A stretch of DNA of 64,000 bases from Pogona vitticeps (lineage: Eukaryota; Chordata; Lepidosauria; Squamata; Agamidae), in NCBI RefSeq assembly GCF_051106095.1, contig NC_135787.1:170337001-170401000 (forward strand). Direction: 5' to 3'. The stretch's first letter is position 1; the number at the start of each line of letters is the position of its first letter. Below the pieces are notes generated by a model. It was not told the origin of the DNA and made no database searches. It saw nothing but the letters and a program-made list of their open reading frames with translations. Positions 1 through 12,567 of the stretch are shown here, piece after piece. The position numbers were made by a program, and so were the translations under genes.

Positions 1-1054
1 TGCTTTGAAATGATCCTTTATTAGGCAGATTAAGCAGGATTCAAATATATATGTAATGTCCTTGCTCTACAATTTGCAGTTTGAAATGTAATGACTAAAT
101 ACAGCTAATTTGTTAAAATCATTTGATGTTACATATTTCTGCACAGAAAAGTGGACAAAAAAGTGTATAACCCTGATAGAGTTTTGCTCTTATCATGCTA
201 GGTCAGCTTCTTTGGAAGCCGACAAGAAATATTTATATATGAGACTGATTTAAATCTGGACCATTTTGCTTTGGTTTTTGCTTACTGGAGATATTAGGAA
301 CAATTGTCCTGCATCCTCTTTTGCTGAGGTGGAACATCAATTTGGAAACATACTTTTACAGTCCTTAATTTTATATGTTTTTGTGTACTTTTTGTAACTT
401 TATGCCTTAATTTCTGGGTCTGAACCCCCAATTTTTAAAAGGTATGTATACTCTATCTCCTTTTTGGCAGAAATTATTATTCTAGAACATCATATTTGGT
501 TTCTGCTCCACATCTGAACATTATGTAATTTTGAAATTTTTATTATTTCAAACCACAAACACTGACATTGTGAACCATTTCATTAGATAATAGATAGATA
601 AAACTTTATTACGGCCAAAGACCAACCACTACCATTTCATAAACCTGCTCATACTTTGGAACAAAATGAAAAAGGCCTGCAGGCAGTCCTGGGGAGAAGA
701 GAACAGAGAGCAAGCACTCTTACATCTGAAAGCCTATATGCCAGGAATGGGGAATATATTTTCAGAGTACCACTTGCATGATCCCTGACTATGCTATTCC
801 GGCTAGAGCTGATGGAAGTTGTAGTCTAGCTACACTGCTGAAAGATGTGCAGATAGCTGCAGTTCTAGGGCAGCCTATTAATTGTATATACAAAACTGTA
901 CTTTGAGCTAGTGTAGCTGACGTTTTCCTCATAATATGCCCCATCTGGATTAATTGATGCTTTACAGTTTAATAGCAGCTTTGACTGCCTTGTCTTGAGG
1001 TCCTTTCTAACAATAGGAATCTATGGTCTTCTATGTAAAATTGTTCATACTTAC
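1..1054 (-). other. RFX4 intron 2 (part); no gene seen
   Basis: This stretch lies downstream of RFX4 exon 2 on the minus strand, so it is the start of intron 2. The third exon is not in the window. The DNA is AT-rich and unremarkable. Around 590-640 there is a short TAGA run next to TTTATT, reading on the minus strand like the tail of a retroposon, but I could not assign it to a family. Confidence 0.6.
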
Positions 1055-1141
1055 TTTCATCATTAGAAACATTCCCCAGAGACGTGTGACTGGAATAGCG
1101 TTTGTTTTCACTCTCACTGAGACATCTTTCAATCCAACTCT
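1055..1141 (-). CDS. RFX4: RFX4 coding exon 2
   Basis: Minus-strand exon of 87 bp encoding (E)[18 protein letters not shown] and then [10 protein letters not shown], which I recognise as the start of regulatory factor X4, a winged-helix transcription factor of neural and ciliated cells. The acceptor is TTTTACAG at 1142 and up, and the donor is GTAAGT just below 1055. Exon 1 ends in the first base of a Glu codon and this exon supplies its other two bases, so the phases fit. It ends on the first base of the next codon (Asn in other vertebrates). The residue Ser after ERCL replaces the Asn I remember in mammals. The RFX DNA-binding domain is encoded by later exons outside the window. The identification rests on remembered protein sequence and on matching splice phases. 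Confidence 0.93.
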
Positions 1142-1560
1142 CTGTAAAATAATAAGTTGTTTTTGGTTAAATTTCAGAGCTATTATCTTGTCAACAACAA
1201 AGTTCATCATGTTTCTGCTGCAAATGAAGCTCAGGTCAAGTAACTTCTTTGCCTGGGCTCAGTCAAGTTACTTGTTGGCAGCTTCAATGTCTCCTCTGCA
1301 AATTGAGGACAGCAGTGGCCTCTACATTACTTTGCAAGGCTGTTAATTATACGATATTTTGGAGTTTGTTAATACATAGTTTTTTCATAAAGTCAGAATC
1401 AACTTGTTAACTCGTAAACAACGACAGTGACCTGCACCACTATATTGTTGTCAGTGTGATCACAATGAAATTTAATGTGACTCACTTACTGGTGATCAGT
1501 GTACATTTAGTGAAATACATTTCTAAATTGTATTTGCGAAGGCCTTGACGGCCGGGATCT

Positions 1561-1755
1561 AATGGTTGTTGTGGATTTTTCGGGCTCTTTGTGTTCTGAA
1601 GGTTGTTCTTCCTGACGTTTCACCAGTCTCTGTGGCCGGCATCTTCAAAGGACAGCACTCCTCTGACGATGCCGGCCACAGAGACTGGCGAAACATTAGG
1701 AAGAACAACCTTTCAGAACATGGCCAAAGAGACCAAAAAACTCACAACAACCATT
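1561..1755. mobile_element. Foldback (palindromic) MITE-like element
   Basis: About 195 bp form one long imperfect palindrome centred near 1655. The outer arms read TAATGGTTGTTGTG on the left and CACAACAACCATTA on the right. The inner arms include CTGTGGCCGGCATC (1630) and GATGCCGGCCACAG (1668). It has no coding capacity and would fold into a nearly complete hairpin. The terminal TA pairs suggest TA-targeted insertion. I recognise the sequence as a dispersed reptile repeat but cannot name the family with certainty. Confidence 0.75.
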
Positions 1756-2217
1756 ATACAGAAATTGTTAGAGCAAACTTTTTTCTAAACCCTTTTCAGC
1801 CTATTCGTATTTCAGCACTGCAAAACCTAGTGGCCAATACATTGCACTGTAATCCAGAGCCACTTGGACTGTGACTGCCCTTATCTCAGAGGTAGCAACA
1901 CGTCTGCCTTAAGGCATCCTTCTGTCTGGTGCCCCCATACCGAAGGCTACACAAAGCCTATTTAGGCATTCCAAAATCATAATAAAGTAAATGTGTTGGT
2001 GGGTGGCATTCTCAAGACTTCCCTGTTTCCTTTGAGCTTTGTAGTTGGGATGGAGCTTTTGTCTCTCATACTGGGAAATAAACTACTGGAAAATCTTGAT
2101 CTGGTTTGTCCGTGCACTGGGGGTGAGAGAGGCAAACCACTGTTATACAAGCTGCATACTCACTGCTTTACATTGTAACCAAATGTCATTTCTTCAGTGT
2201 TGTCACATGAAAAGATA

Positions 2218-2634
2218 CAGTGGTGCCCCGCATAGCGACGATAATCCGTGCAGCAAAAATCGTCGCTATAGGGATTCGTCACTATGCGAAATTAAAAAGC
2301 CCATAGGAATGCATTGAAACCCCTTCAATGTGTTCCCCTATGGGCTTAAAACATATGTTTTAAGTGAAAATCCTCCATATGGCGGCCATTTTGGCTGCCC
2401 GGTAAGCGAGGAATCCATCCCTGTTTTACCCGGCGGCCATTTTGGAACCACTGATCAGCTGGGGAAAAAACATCGCTATGTGAAAATCGGTAAGCCAAAC
2501 AGCTTACCGATCATCGCAAAGTGATTTTTTCCCCATAGGAAACATCGTTATGTGATCGCAAAAGAGATTGCAAAAACATCATCGCTATGCAGATTCGTCG
2601 TTAAATGGGGTGCCCGTTATGCGAGGCACCACTG
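2218..2634. mobile_element. Tigger-like (Tc1/mariner) MITE, 417 bp
   Basis: The element begins CAGTGGTGCC and ends GGCACCACTG, perfect 10-bp terminal inverted repeats, flanked on both sides by TA (2216-2217 and 2635-2636). The subterminal sequence is rich in CGCTATGCG-like words, including TAGCGACG near the left end and GTTATGCGAGG near the right. TIRs starting CAG and a TA duplication are typical of the Tigger/pogo branch of Tc1/mariner transposons. There is no transposase reading frame, so it is a non-autonomous copy. Confidence 0.8.
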
Positions 2635-2639
2635 TATAC

Positions 2640-3165
2640 TTAAATATTTATGAAATGTGAGGGGGTGTACTCACTTCTGTGATATACATATAGGCTCCTA
2701 CCCCCTGCACATTCTGGTATTTCCACTTTTAAAGAAAGGCTCTTGAAGGCACTTATGCCCACCTGTTGTACATGCACATATCTACACAGCCACAAACACA
2801 CAAATACAAATCAACACAACTGCCAGCATTTGGGGGCCCTGGCTAAGGGATTGTGATGAAAGGTACTTGCACTCCAAATTTTAATTCTACATTACTGCAA
2901 CATGCAGAGTTGAGGAGTAACATCTGCCCCCATGTGTATTCCTCCTCAGTCACCTGGTAAGCTCACCTTGAGGGAGGCACCAGACCTGCGCTGGGACTAC
3001 AAAAGGGCATTTTCCAAAGACCCCCTTGAGAATCTGGCCATGATAGTTGTTTAAGCTCACAGCTGAATAAGGTATGGCTCGAGTAATTAGTTCTTGGCTT
3101 CTTGCTTTGCTCTGCCTCTAGCCTGGCTAGAAATCATAATCTGTGCTGCTCCGAGCTGTCTGTGG
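2640..3165. other. No gene seen (RFX4 intron 1)
   Basis: Plain intronic sequence between the Tigger-like MITE and the BovB LINE. No reading frame or repeat that I recognise. Confidence 0.5.
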
Positions 3166-3169
3166 TCCT

Positions 3170-5742
3170 GACTTTTGCCAGGACACCATTCAAGGTTCAA
3201 CAAACAGGACATCACAGCAATCCAAGTTTATGCAACAACCACCGATGCTGAAGAGGCTGAAATTGAACAATTCTATGAAGACTTACAACACCTTCTAGAA
3301 CTGACACCAAAGAAAGATGTTCTTCTCATTATAGGGGACTGGAATGCTAAAGTAGGGAGTCAAGAGATAAAAGGAACAACAGGGAAGTTTGGCCTTGGAG
3401 TTCAAAACGAAGCAGGGAAAAGGCTAATAGAGTTTTGACAAGAGAACAAGCTGGTCATCACACTCTCTTCCAGCAACACAAGAGGCGACTCTACACATGG
3501 AAATCACCAGATAGGCAATAACAAAATCAGATTGATTATGTTCTCTGCAGCCAAAGATGGAGAAGCTCTATACAGTCAGCAAAAACAAGACCTGGAGCTG
3601 ATTGTGGCTCTGATCATCAGCTTCTTATTGCATAATTCAAGCTGTAACTGAAGAAAGTAGGAAAAACCACCGGGCTAATCTGGTATAATCTAAACCAAAT
3701 CCCTTATGAATGCACAGTGGAAGTGAAGAACAGATTTAAGGAACTAGATTTGGTGGACAGAGTGCCTGAAGAACTACAGACGGAGGCTCGTAACAGGAAG
3801 CAGCAACAAAAACCATCCCAAAGAAAAGGAAATGCAAGAAAGCAAAGTGGCTATCCAATGAGGCCTTACAAACAGCAGAGAAGAGAAGGGAAACAAAATG
3901 CAAGGGAGATAGGGAAAGTTACAGAAAATTGAATGCAGACATCCAAAAAATAGCAAGGAGAAACAAGAGGGCCTTCTTAAATGAACAGTGCAAATATATA
4001 GAGGAAAATAATAGAGAGGGAAAAACCAGAGATCTGTTTTTAAAAAAATTGGAGATATTAAAGGAACATTTTGTACAAAGATGGACATGATAAAGGACAG
4101 AAATGGTACAGATCTTACAGAAGCAGAAGACATCAAGAAGAGGTGGCAAGAATACACAGAGGAATTATACCGGAAAGACCTTGATGTCCCGGACAACCCA
4201 GATAGTGTGGTTGCTGACCTTGAGCCAGACATCCCGAAGAGCAAAGTCAAGTGGGCCTTAGAAAACATTATTTTTTTTATTATTATTTATTCAATTTATA
4301 TGCCGCCCACACTACCCAGAGGTCTCTTAAAAGATGACTTTGTTAAGGTGCTACACTCAATATGCCAGCAAGTTTGGAAAAAGCAGTGGCCAGAGGACTG
4401 GAAAAGATCAGTCTACATCCCAATCCCAAAGAAGGGCAGTGCCAAAGAATGGTCCAACTACTGTACAATTGCACTCATTTCATACACTAGCAAGATTATG
4501 TTCAAAATCCTACAAGTTAGGCTTCAGCAGTATGTGGACCAAGAACTCCCAGAAGTACAAGCTGGATTTCAAAGGGGCAGAGGAACTAGAGACCAAATTG
4601 CTAACATGCACTGGATTATAGAGAAAGCCAGAGAGTTCCAGAAAAACATCTACTTCTGCTTCATTGACTACGCAAAGGCCTTTGACTGTGTGGGCCACAG
4701 CAAACTATGGCAAGTTCTTAAAGAAATGGGAGTGCCTAACCACCTTATCTGTCTCCTGAGAAATCTATATGTGGGACAGGAAGCAACAGTTACAACTGGA
4801 TATGGAACAACTGATTTGTTCAAAATTGGGAAAGGAGTGCGACAAGGCTGTATATTGTCTCCATGCTTATTTAACTTCTATGCAGAATACATCATGCGAA
4901 ACGCAGGACTGGATGAATCCCAAACCGGAATTAATATTGCTGGAAGAAATATCAACAACCTCAGATATCCAGATGATACCACTCTGATGGCAGAAAGTGA
5001 GGAGGAATTAAAGAACCTCTTAATGAGGGTGAAAGAGGACAGCGCCAAAAATGGTCTGAAGCTCAACATTAAAAAAACCCTAAGGTCATGGCCACTGGTC
5101 CCGTCACCTCCTGGCAAATAGAAGGGGAAGATATGGGGGCAGTAACTCCATATCTTCTTGGGCTCCATGATCACTGGAGATGGCGAGAGCAACCATGAAA
5201 TTAAAACATGCCTGCTTCTTGGGAGGAAAGCGATGACAAATCTTGACAGCATCTTAAAAAGCAGAGACATCACCTTGCCAACAAAGGTCTGCAAAGTCAA
5301 AGCTATGGTTTTTCCAGTAGCGATGCATGGAAGTGAGAGCTGGACCATAAAGAAGGCTGACTGCCGAAGAATTTATGCTTTTGAATTGTGGTGCTGGAGG
5401 AGACTCTTGAGAGTCCCCTGGACTGCAAGGAGAACCAACCTATTCATTCTAAAGGAAATCAACCTAGAGTGCTCACTGGAAGGACAGGTCCTGAAGCTGA
5501 GGCTCCAATACTTTGGCCATCTCACGAGAAGAGAAGACTCCCTGGAAAAGACCCTGATGTTGGGAAAGTGAAGGCAAGAGGAGAAAAGGATGACAGAGGA
5601 CAAGACAGTTGGACAGTGTCATCGAAGCTACCAACATGAATATGACCCAATTCCAGGAGGCAGAGGAAGACAGGAGGGCCTGACATGCTCTGGTCCATGG
5701 GGTCATGAAGAGTTGGACACGACATAATGACTAAACAACAAG
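3170..5742 (+). mobile_element. BovB (RTE clade) LINE, 5'-truncated and decayed
   Basis: The plus strand encodes pieces of the BovB endonuclease/reverse transcriptase. Endonuclease residues (3175-3438, QVYATTTDAEEAEIEQFYED, then IIGDWNAKVG) are followed by the linker, RT (about 4081-5121, with FIDYAKAFDCV, GVRQGCILSPCLFN and LRYPDDTTLM) and the C-terminal part (5158-5571, ESWTIKKADCRR and ELWCWRRLLRVPW). The 3' end has the usual GACATAATGACTAAACAAC tail. A full element is roughly 3.2 kb, so the 5' end is missing. The endonuclease frame stops at 3436-3438, and a frameshift near 5075 separates RT from the C-terminal part. The catalytic YADD reads YPDD, so this copy is dead. A 60-bp SINE-like tail replaces part of the RT at about 4267-4325. 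Confidence 0.93.
4267..4325 (-). mobile_element. SINE 3'-end fragment inside the BovB RT
   Basis: A T-rich run is followed by AATTTATATGCCGCCCACAC, the reverse of a typical squamate SINE ending (GGGCGGCATATAAATTGAAT followed by AAT repeats). It lies where BovB normally encodes the segment between WALGSI and LKDD. It keeps the frame open, so the surrounding 346-codon frame is uninterrupted. The BovB residues at this place are missing. Confidence 0.65.
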
Positions 5743-7257
5743 AAGTAGGTCTGCTACAAGCGACTGCCATTTAGATACTAATGCTCTTTTCACTTTTACA
5801 TTTGAAAATAAATGCAATTATATTTTGATGCTGGAAATGTAACTTTCTTCAGTAGCTCATACAAATTGAGATTCCAAACTCTATGTTAGGGTGAAATACT
5901 TCAACTGGTCTAGTGACCAATGGAGAGCTTTAAAAAAACTAAACATGACTGAAGTTCACTTCCAGTGAAACAAAAAAATTGTTTGAAAACACTAGACCGA
6001 ATGCCTTTCTTTAAAGAATAATGGCTGCTCCTGGTGGTTCCCAGGCAAGTGGTTTTCCCCATTTTAAAAGAGAAAAATAAATAAATAATTGTGATTGGGA
6101 AAAAATGATTGAAGTGTGCATGTAAACTTTATATTGTCCAGTTTTCCTCCATATGGTAAAAATATAATTCACACGAGTTGCTATCTAGCCTGTTTGATAT
6201 AGCTACAGTCATTTTAAAAGAAGCAGCGCTCCACTTAAGAGTCTGCAAACCTAGTCTGCCCCTTTTAGTTTTTTTATTTTCATCTTCATCTCTTAGGCAA
6301 CTGTCTTCTCTTCTATGTATAATTTGTATAATAGCTACCCAGTTGCTTTAAATTACCTTCCCTCCAAAGCTTGCCATACCCTGCTAGACTAGCTCCTAAA
6401 TATGGAAATCATATCTTCTGCCACAAACCTTTAGGAAGGGAAAGAATCCTCAGTCAGACCCAAGCAAGCAAGTAAGCAAAAATGTTTTTAAAAAAAGAAT
6501 ATGGAGATTTTTAAATGTGCGATAAACTATTCACACTGCATGCAGAATAGGGCATGGCGCCTGTGAAAGTAAAAGTAAAGCTTCAGAGAACAGAGCATTT
6601 CTGTTGAAACACACTCTTTGGGGTGGTGATCATTTAATTTGGTGAGTCCCCATGGTCGCCATACTCACTGAGAGATCCTAGGACCGGCAATCCACAGACT
6701 AACTTTTCCAGACAGTGGTCATTTGTTGCCTCTTCCTTTTTGCCCTCAACCAACGCATTTTCCCACTCTTCCTCTACTCTTCCTTGCTAATTGTAACTGT
6801 AAATTGTCAAGCTGACAGGGTTAATTGCCACCTGCTGCCCATTCTGTAACACTGCAGCACTGCACTGCAAAGCACTCCCTCCAAAATCCTTGCAGACACA
6901 CATGAGAAATATATAAACCCTGTCATGGACACAGGAATTGTTCTAAAACACAAGTATGAATGGACTGGACTACTATCTGTCATTGTCAAGGAACAAGAGC
7001 ACAGAGGTTCAGTAAAAGTTCATGAGAAGTGCCTCTTTTCTCTGATTTGTGCATCACATAGAAACTCGCAACAAAGTCAACCAGCATATTAGTTGGATGG
7101 GACAGAATTCAGCAAGGAAGAGATAATGTTTAAGCCAAGCCTCTGAAAACTCTGCCTAGAAAGGAAATTAATTAATTGAAGTTCTGCTTCTATGACTCAC
7201 AGAGAAAGGCAGAGAACTAACCAGGCATTAAAGTGGAACCGTAGAACCTTTGACCTT
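5743..7257. other. No gene seen (RFX4 intron 1)
   Basis: AT-rich intron sequence without recognisable exons or clear repeats. Confidence 0.5.
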
Positions 7258-7349
7258 CCAGGTATTTTGGACTAGAATTCCCATAATTCCTCCCCATGGG
7301 CCATGCTAGCTGGAACTTCTGGGATCTGAAGTCTGAAACATCTAGAAGG
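7258..7349. mobile_element. Short palindromic repeat (GTTTTGGACTACAA type)
   Basis: A short element with inverted ends: GGTATTTTGGACTAGAATTC on the left and GATCTGAAGTCTGAAACATC on the right, with CATGGGCCATGCTAGC in the middle. It matches the common amniote repeat whose ends contain GGACTACAACTCCC. Further copies lie at 10618-10699 and 37345-37425. It is probably a MITE. Confidence 0.55.
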
Positions 7350-10300
7350 ACAAAATTTCTCCACCCTCATCTTGACCATATAAAAATCCTGTTCAGTTTG
7401 TCATTTCAGAAAGCAGGTGTATTAAATCTGCTACTATGAAAGAAACAGAAAAACATGAGGTGTGGTGACTCTGAGCCACAAATCCTTCTAATTTTTTAAG
7501 ATAAATGTTTTTTATTATTTCTCTGATTTTTGAGATTTCAGTAGGCTTACAATCTGAAAATAGGCTAAGATTCTCATCCAGATAAATTCTTCTCCCAATG
7601 CTGATTTAAGGTGTGGATAGAAAATGTGCAAAAGCAGGACCTATCATGGGTGGGGTGGGACAAAAAGGCTATTCAGCCGAGGCCTCACATTCTATCTTTC
7701 AGTCTCAAACAATCCCCTCAAGAAAGCTATTGTGGGAACATCAGCTACTTCAGATATGGTTCAAAGTGACCATGCAACAGTATAAATTATGAACTTTCTA
7801 TTCCATACCAATACAAATGCAGAAGGTGTTTATCGGCTTTCATCTAAGAATTTAAGGAGGTTTGTTAGCAAGGTTCAGTGGACCGGTATACCAAATTTGG
7901 TTCTTGTTGGCTCTTTCCACAGTACTTTCTTGGAAAATTCATAGGAATCATCCATTTCAATGCAGTTTTCATCACATGATATGCCTCCGCAGCAAGTAAT
8001 TGAAACACATGTTGTAGATGAAGTTACCATGTGTATCCAAATTCCAAGAAAGTAGTGTAGACTTCCTGAAATGATATCCATGTGGCAAAAAAAAATCTGC
8101 TTCACACTTCAACAGAACTTCCACACCTTTCTCTGCATTCCACACAGGCCCAGTCTTATTATTAGGCAAAGTGAGGTAGTCTGTTGAGGCACTTATTTTT
8201 AAATGTAATGAAGAGGCACCAGAATTTTTAAAATTTATTACTGGGTTTTTACTACTGTACAAGGAGAGAGCTACTTGGGGGAATGTTTTGCCCCAGAAGC
8301 TGAAAATAACCTAGCATAGGTAAGAAGCACATGCACACACCTCAGGCCCCTGTTTGAAGTCTCACCTGAAGCAGCAAAATGTCATGGAAAGGCCCTGCAG
8401 ACATCCTTGTCAATCTTTTGCAGGAACCTGGGGACAACAGCAGTGCTATTGCAGTCAATGCACGCAGTGGGCTAGTACACACAAAAGACTTGCCATACAA
8501 AGCTGCCAACATAAAGCCACAGTTCCATCTATTACAAAAAAAAAAAAAATAGTTGCCAACATATAAATATTAAGGAGCCAAGGAAAAATAACAATGCAGT
8601 CTCTTCTCTTGTCCAGACTATGCCCACCCCTACCATTGTTTTATTCCCTTTTAAAAAGGCTTGTGCTAATGGTCCTCAAACTGTGGTTCTCAGTTCTTCT
8701 CTGAGGGAAGTGCAAGACAGTCTAGAGAACATAAAAGGGGGAAAAGGGAGTCTTCTTACTCCTTTCCTTTACACTTTCAACAAAACAAGCATCTAGTCTT
8801 GAATAATCTTTCTGCTGAATACAAGTTGTTCAATAGGCAGTCTGTGTACTGAGCTCAACGTGGAAATGATCCAACAAAGAAAGAGGGTGTGCGAACAGAC
8901 TGTGCCACCCGTGTGATTAAAATTCAGTTCCCCAAATCACCATCCAGCAATGAAAGCATTTTGTTGCCTTTACCCTCCACCATAATTTTTTATTTAAAGT
9001 TTAGATTATGACAGGACAGTATATTGTCCTTGCCAGTCTGACAACAGCCATGTTGAGAAAGAGTTTCCAAAGCCTGGGGCCTGTGCATACAACTATCAGC
9101 CAAAACTTTGCAGTTGAGGCAACTCTTGTCTCTCTCTTTGTCTTTTTGTTTTGTTATTTTAAACATTTATTTTAAGTGAATGGAGGAGACAGTTTCTAGT
9201 TAACCATCCCTAAGCAAACTGTTCATTTTGGTGAAACAGTTAAGGAAGAACAAAGCCGTAAGAAAAATTCCCTTACCACTGTCTGTTGGGGGGAAAAAAC
9301 CCTAATTGTTCTGATTTATAGTGATATAGCTGCATTTTGTCACTAGTGACAGCCTACCCAATATAGGGGAGCAGAGCCTGAACCATTACTTTTTAAGAGT
9401 ATTTTGTTATTTCATAGTTGTAAAAAGTAACTCAGTGGCATTACTCACTTTCCTGTCTTCTCTACTGGATTCCCTTAGATGTTGCTCTGTATCTTAATCC
9501 TTCCATTAAAAAAATTACAACATGCTCCCAAATCCTGTAAAATCCCTAAAATTGCCTTTCAAGTGACATTTTACAGTACAAAAATTTAACAATTTTACAC
9601 CTGAGTAAAATCCTTTTTTTAACGTAATAGTATTAGCCTCTTGTTACCAAAACATAATAATAAGGTAATTATTTGTAATAAGTCATTCTTCAGCTCTGGA
9701 TAGAGAGAGCTATCATAATAGGTAACAGTGGCAAAAGAGGGGAAGAGGGGAAGAAGATCAAGAGAAGCCAACACAGGCATATTTCTGAAATCAAAACATC
9801 CATTTCAATCAAGTTCTTATTTACACAGGAAGAAATGAAAATCAGTTTTGAAAATAGATCAATATGACAGAGAAATACACCAGTGGAAATATATGGAGTA
9901 GATGGCAATGAGAGAAACTGAAAATTTCCTGCTGCCTTTTCCCTTTCCTCCACCCAATTTGAATAATTACATAACCATACTTGTCAACTATTGACTTAAA
10001 GGCAATTTTCTAAACTTGAATACAGGCATTTGCTGTAATATCGAATATAAATACTGTGGAAATATTTTGACCTAACCATGAATCAGCAGCTGTGTAGCTT
10101 TATCTCTACTATAAATTAACGAGAACCTGAAAATACAATATTTTCACATGCCATCAATCACTGAGTCGCTAGAATAAGCCTGTGAAATGGGTTAGTCCAA
10201 AATATCAGACTGCCCATGCTGGGAGACCAAACAGTGTCCTGACCTATTTGCATTTTATATACAAAAACTCACTAGATGGTAGTTGAATCTTATTTATGTA

Positions 10301-10617
10301 CTGATGACAGGGCAAGATTCTCTGCTGCATCTGAACATATGAGGCCAGCTTTGGGGTGCAGGAAAAGGTGCGTGGCATACATAACTTTGAATTACAACAC
10401 CCTTTCACTCCTCCCCTTCCCACAGGACTTAAGATAGTTGCCTCATTCTGCCTAATGCTAGAGTTGACTCTCTATTTAAAAAATATTAGTATTCTATCAT
10501 TATCCCAGTTGTATTTTGTTTGTGCATTTGTTGCATTCAGCTCTTTTACAATTGAGAGATAGCTGATGATGATCATGCTAATAATCATAAGGCAGGACAA
10601 GGGAACATGTGGATCTT
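7350..10617. other. No gene seen (RFX4 intron 1)
   Basis: More than 3 kb of AT-rich intron. The short reading frames have no similarity I recognise and no splice-site support. Confidence 0.5.
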
Positions 10618-10699
10618 CAGATGTTATAGTCTGTAATTCATCAACCCAAGCCAGAATAGCCAGTGAAGGATGATGGACGTTGTAGTTCATCAACATCTG
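10618..10699. mobile_element. Short palindromic repeat, second copy
   Basis: Left arm CAGATGTTATAGTCTGTAAT and right arm TTGTAGTTCATCAACATCTG are inverted copies around a short spacer. Same family as 7258-7349. Confidence 0.6.
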
Positions 10700-10906
10700 T
10701 ATGGCACCATCTGCATTTAAGGTGTGAGTGCTGTAAACTTTCTGTTCACGGCTCTGGATTTGTACCCACTTACTACCCTATTCCTCTTTTCTTTATGAAA
10801 AGGACAAATATGCCCTACTGACAAAATGTTTTAATTCATGATTAATAAGTAATTAATAATTAATAAAATAATAATTTAACATTTTAAATCATAATGTTTT
10901 CAATAT

Positions 10907-11062
10907 GAACTGCTGGATAGCTCAGTGGGTTAGGCATCTGGCTGTGGAGCCAGAGGCTGGAGTCCAATTCTGTGCCAGCTTGACAGGGGCTGGATTCAGT
11001 TATCCTTAGGGTCCCCTTCCATTTCAACAGTTCTACGACACTGATAATGATGATGATAAATT
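10907..11062 (+). mobile_element. tRNA-derived SINE with CR1-like tail
   Basis: The head resembles a tRNA: TAGCTCAGTGGGTTAGGCAT (box A region, 10918) and a GAGTCCAATTC box B region near 10960. The 3' part (GGATTCAGTTATCCTTAGGG, then TCCCCTTCCATTTCAACAGT) resembles the CR1/L2 3' end. It finishes in a GATAATGATGATGATAAA run. It is a retroposon, not a functional tRNA gene. Confidence 0.7.
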
Positions 11063-12344
11063 TTAAATTACCAATTTCTTTTCTTTGGTTAATGACAAAT
11101 TTTACAAGTATGCAAAGCAACAATTTTGTTATTTAACAACTTTGTTTTTTCAAACAGTCGTTGATTGCATTATGGGAATGCATGACATTTGTCTATAAGG
11201 TGTTAAAGCCCTTTTCACTGGAAAGCAAAGTGAACAAGAGGTTCTTGTACCTGCTTTTAACATGATACATGGAATAATACTGTCTTCTGGTTTTCTACTT
11301 CCTCCTCCTCTTCACCACACTTTTTTGCCAGTTGCAGTTTGACATTTGATTCCCAGCTGTATACTAACTGAATGACTTTAAATTTTAATCAATTATTTTA
11401 ATATAAAGTAGTTTTAATATTCATGTAAGATGTCAAAAGAACTGTACAATCAATTTAAAAGACAATCATATAACTATATCACTGATCGCAATTCTCTTAA
11501 GTAGTAGTACCTATTTATGTAGCCAAATCCATACCACACACACACAGGAGCAGGGGTACCAGCAGCCTTGAGTTTGTCTGGGTACACTAAAATTTCCAGA
11601 AGTAAAAAAAATAAAACAAAATCCTAGCAGTAGGAATATGTTGCTACATGCGCAATATTATTCAAATAATATTGAGCATGTACAGGAACCACAGAATGAT
11701 GGCTGACTATTGAAAGGAAACAAGGAAAATTGGATAGGAGTGGGAATGCAATTGAGTATTGTAAACAGGAGGACTCCATGTTGCAGAATATAGTGTAGGT
11801 TTACCTGTTTTCAATATCCTGCTCTTTTTTTCATCCTTGTTACATAATCGCACCAGAAGCAAAACAGCTTCCAAAAAATAAGTGTTCTTAAGCTGTTCTT
11901 TTTTACTCAAATTGGATCGCAACCAATTTAGTCAAACAAAGCTTTGGCTAACAGATCTGCCATTTCAGCCTTGAAATCTGAAAAAACACAACTTGTGATA
12001 ATTACAAGAACTCAACTATAAAGGACATGATCATCTTACTTGTGGTCCACTTCCAGCACACATAAACTGGGATATTACCATAATGCCTCCTTGAGACAAG
12101 GGTTGATAGACTGCCATTCAACGTCTTTAAAAGGATGATGCCATAATAAAATTTGTAGTCTCTAAGGTATCTGCTGCCAAGATGTGAAATCAAACTGTGT
12201 GGAAAACCTTTGGTTAAGTGGATGGGAGTGACTATAGCTCAGCAGCAGATTCATAAGAATCATAAACATCAGATGACTTATAACAAGGCAGGATATAGAG
12301 TTCTATTCTACAATACAAACAATGACAGTAAAATAAAATTCCTT
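11063..12344. other. No gene seen (RFX4 intron 1)
   Basis: AT-rich intron sequence with no recognisable exon or repeat. Confidence 0.5.
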
Positions 12345-12527
12345 AGAATCACGACCTGGGGTTCAAATCCCAGGTAGCCGGCTCAAGGTTGACTCAGCCT
12401 TCCATCCTTCCGAGGTCGGTAAAATGAGTACCCAGCTTGCTGGGGGGGCAATGTGTAGCCTGTATAATTAAAATTGTAAACCGCCCGGAGAGTGCTTGTA
12501 GCACTATGGGGCGGTATATAAGTCCAA

Positions 12528-12566
<39 letters not shown>

Positions 12567-12567
12567 A
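12345..12567 (+). mobile_element. tRNA-derived squamate SINE
   Basis: It has a box B-like GGTTCAAATCC (12360), then the characteristic body CCTTCCGAGGTCGGTAAAAT (about 12405), the segment GAGAGTGCTTGTAGCACTAT and the ending GGGGCGGTATATAAGTCCAA, followed by an (AAAT)n tail of about 40 bp at 12526-12567. The 5' end of the head is incomplete. Confidence 0.8.

Noticed and set aside
7875-8262. Two overlapping minus-strand frames with a cysteine cluster
   Set aside because: The cysteines do not match a known motif, the frames overlap each other, and there is no exon support.
10907-10970. A possible tRNA gene
   Set aside because: It has tRNA-like box A and box B words but cannot form a full cloverleaf as read, and it is joined to a CR1-like tail. 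It is a SINE head.
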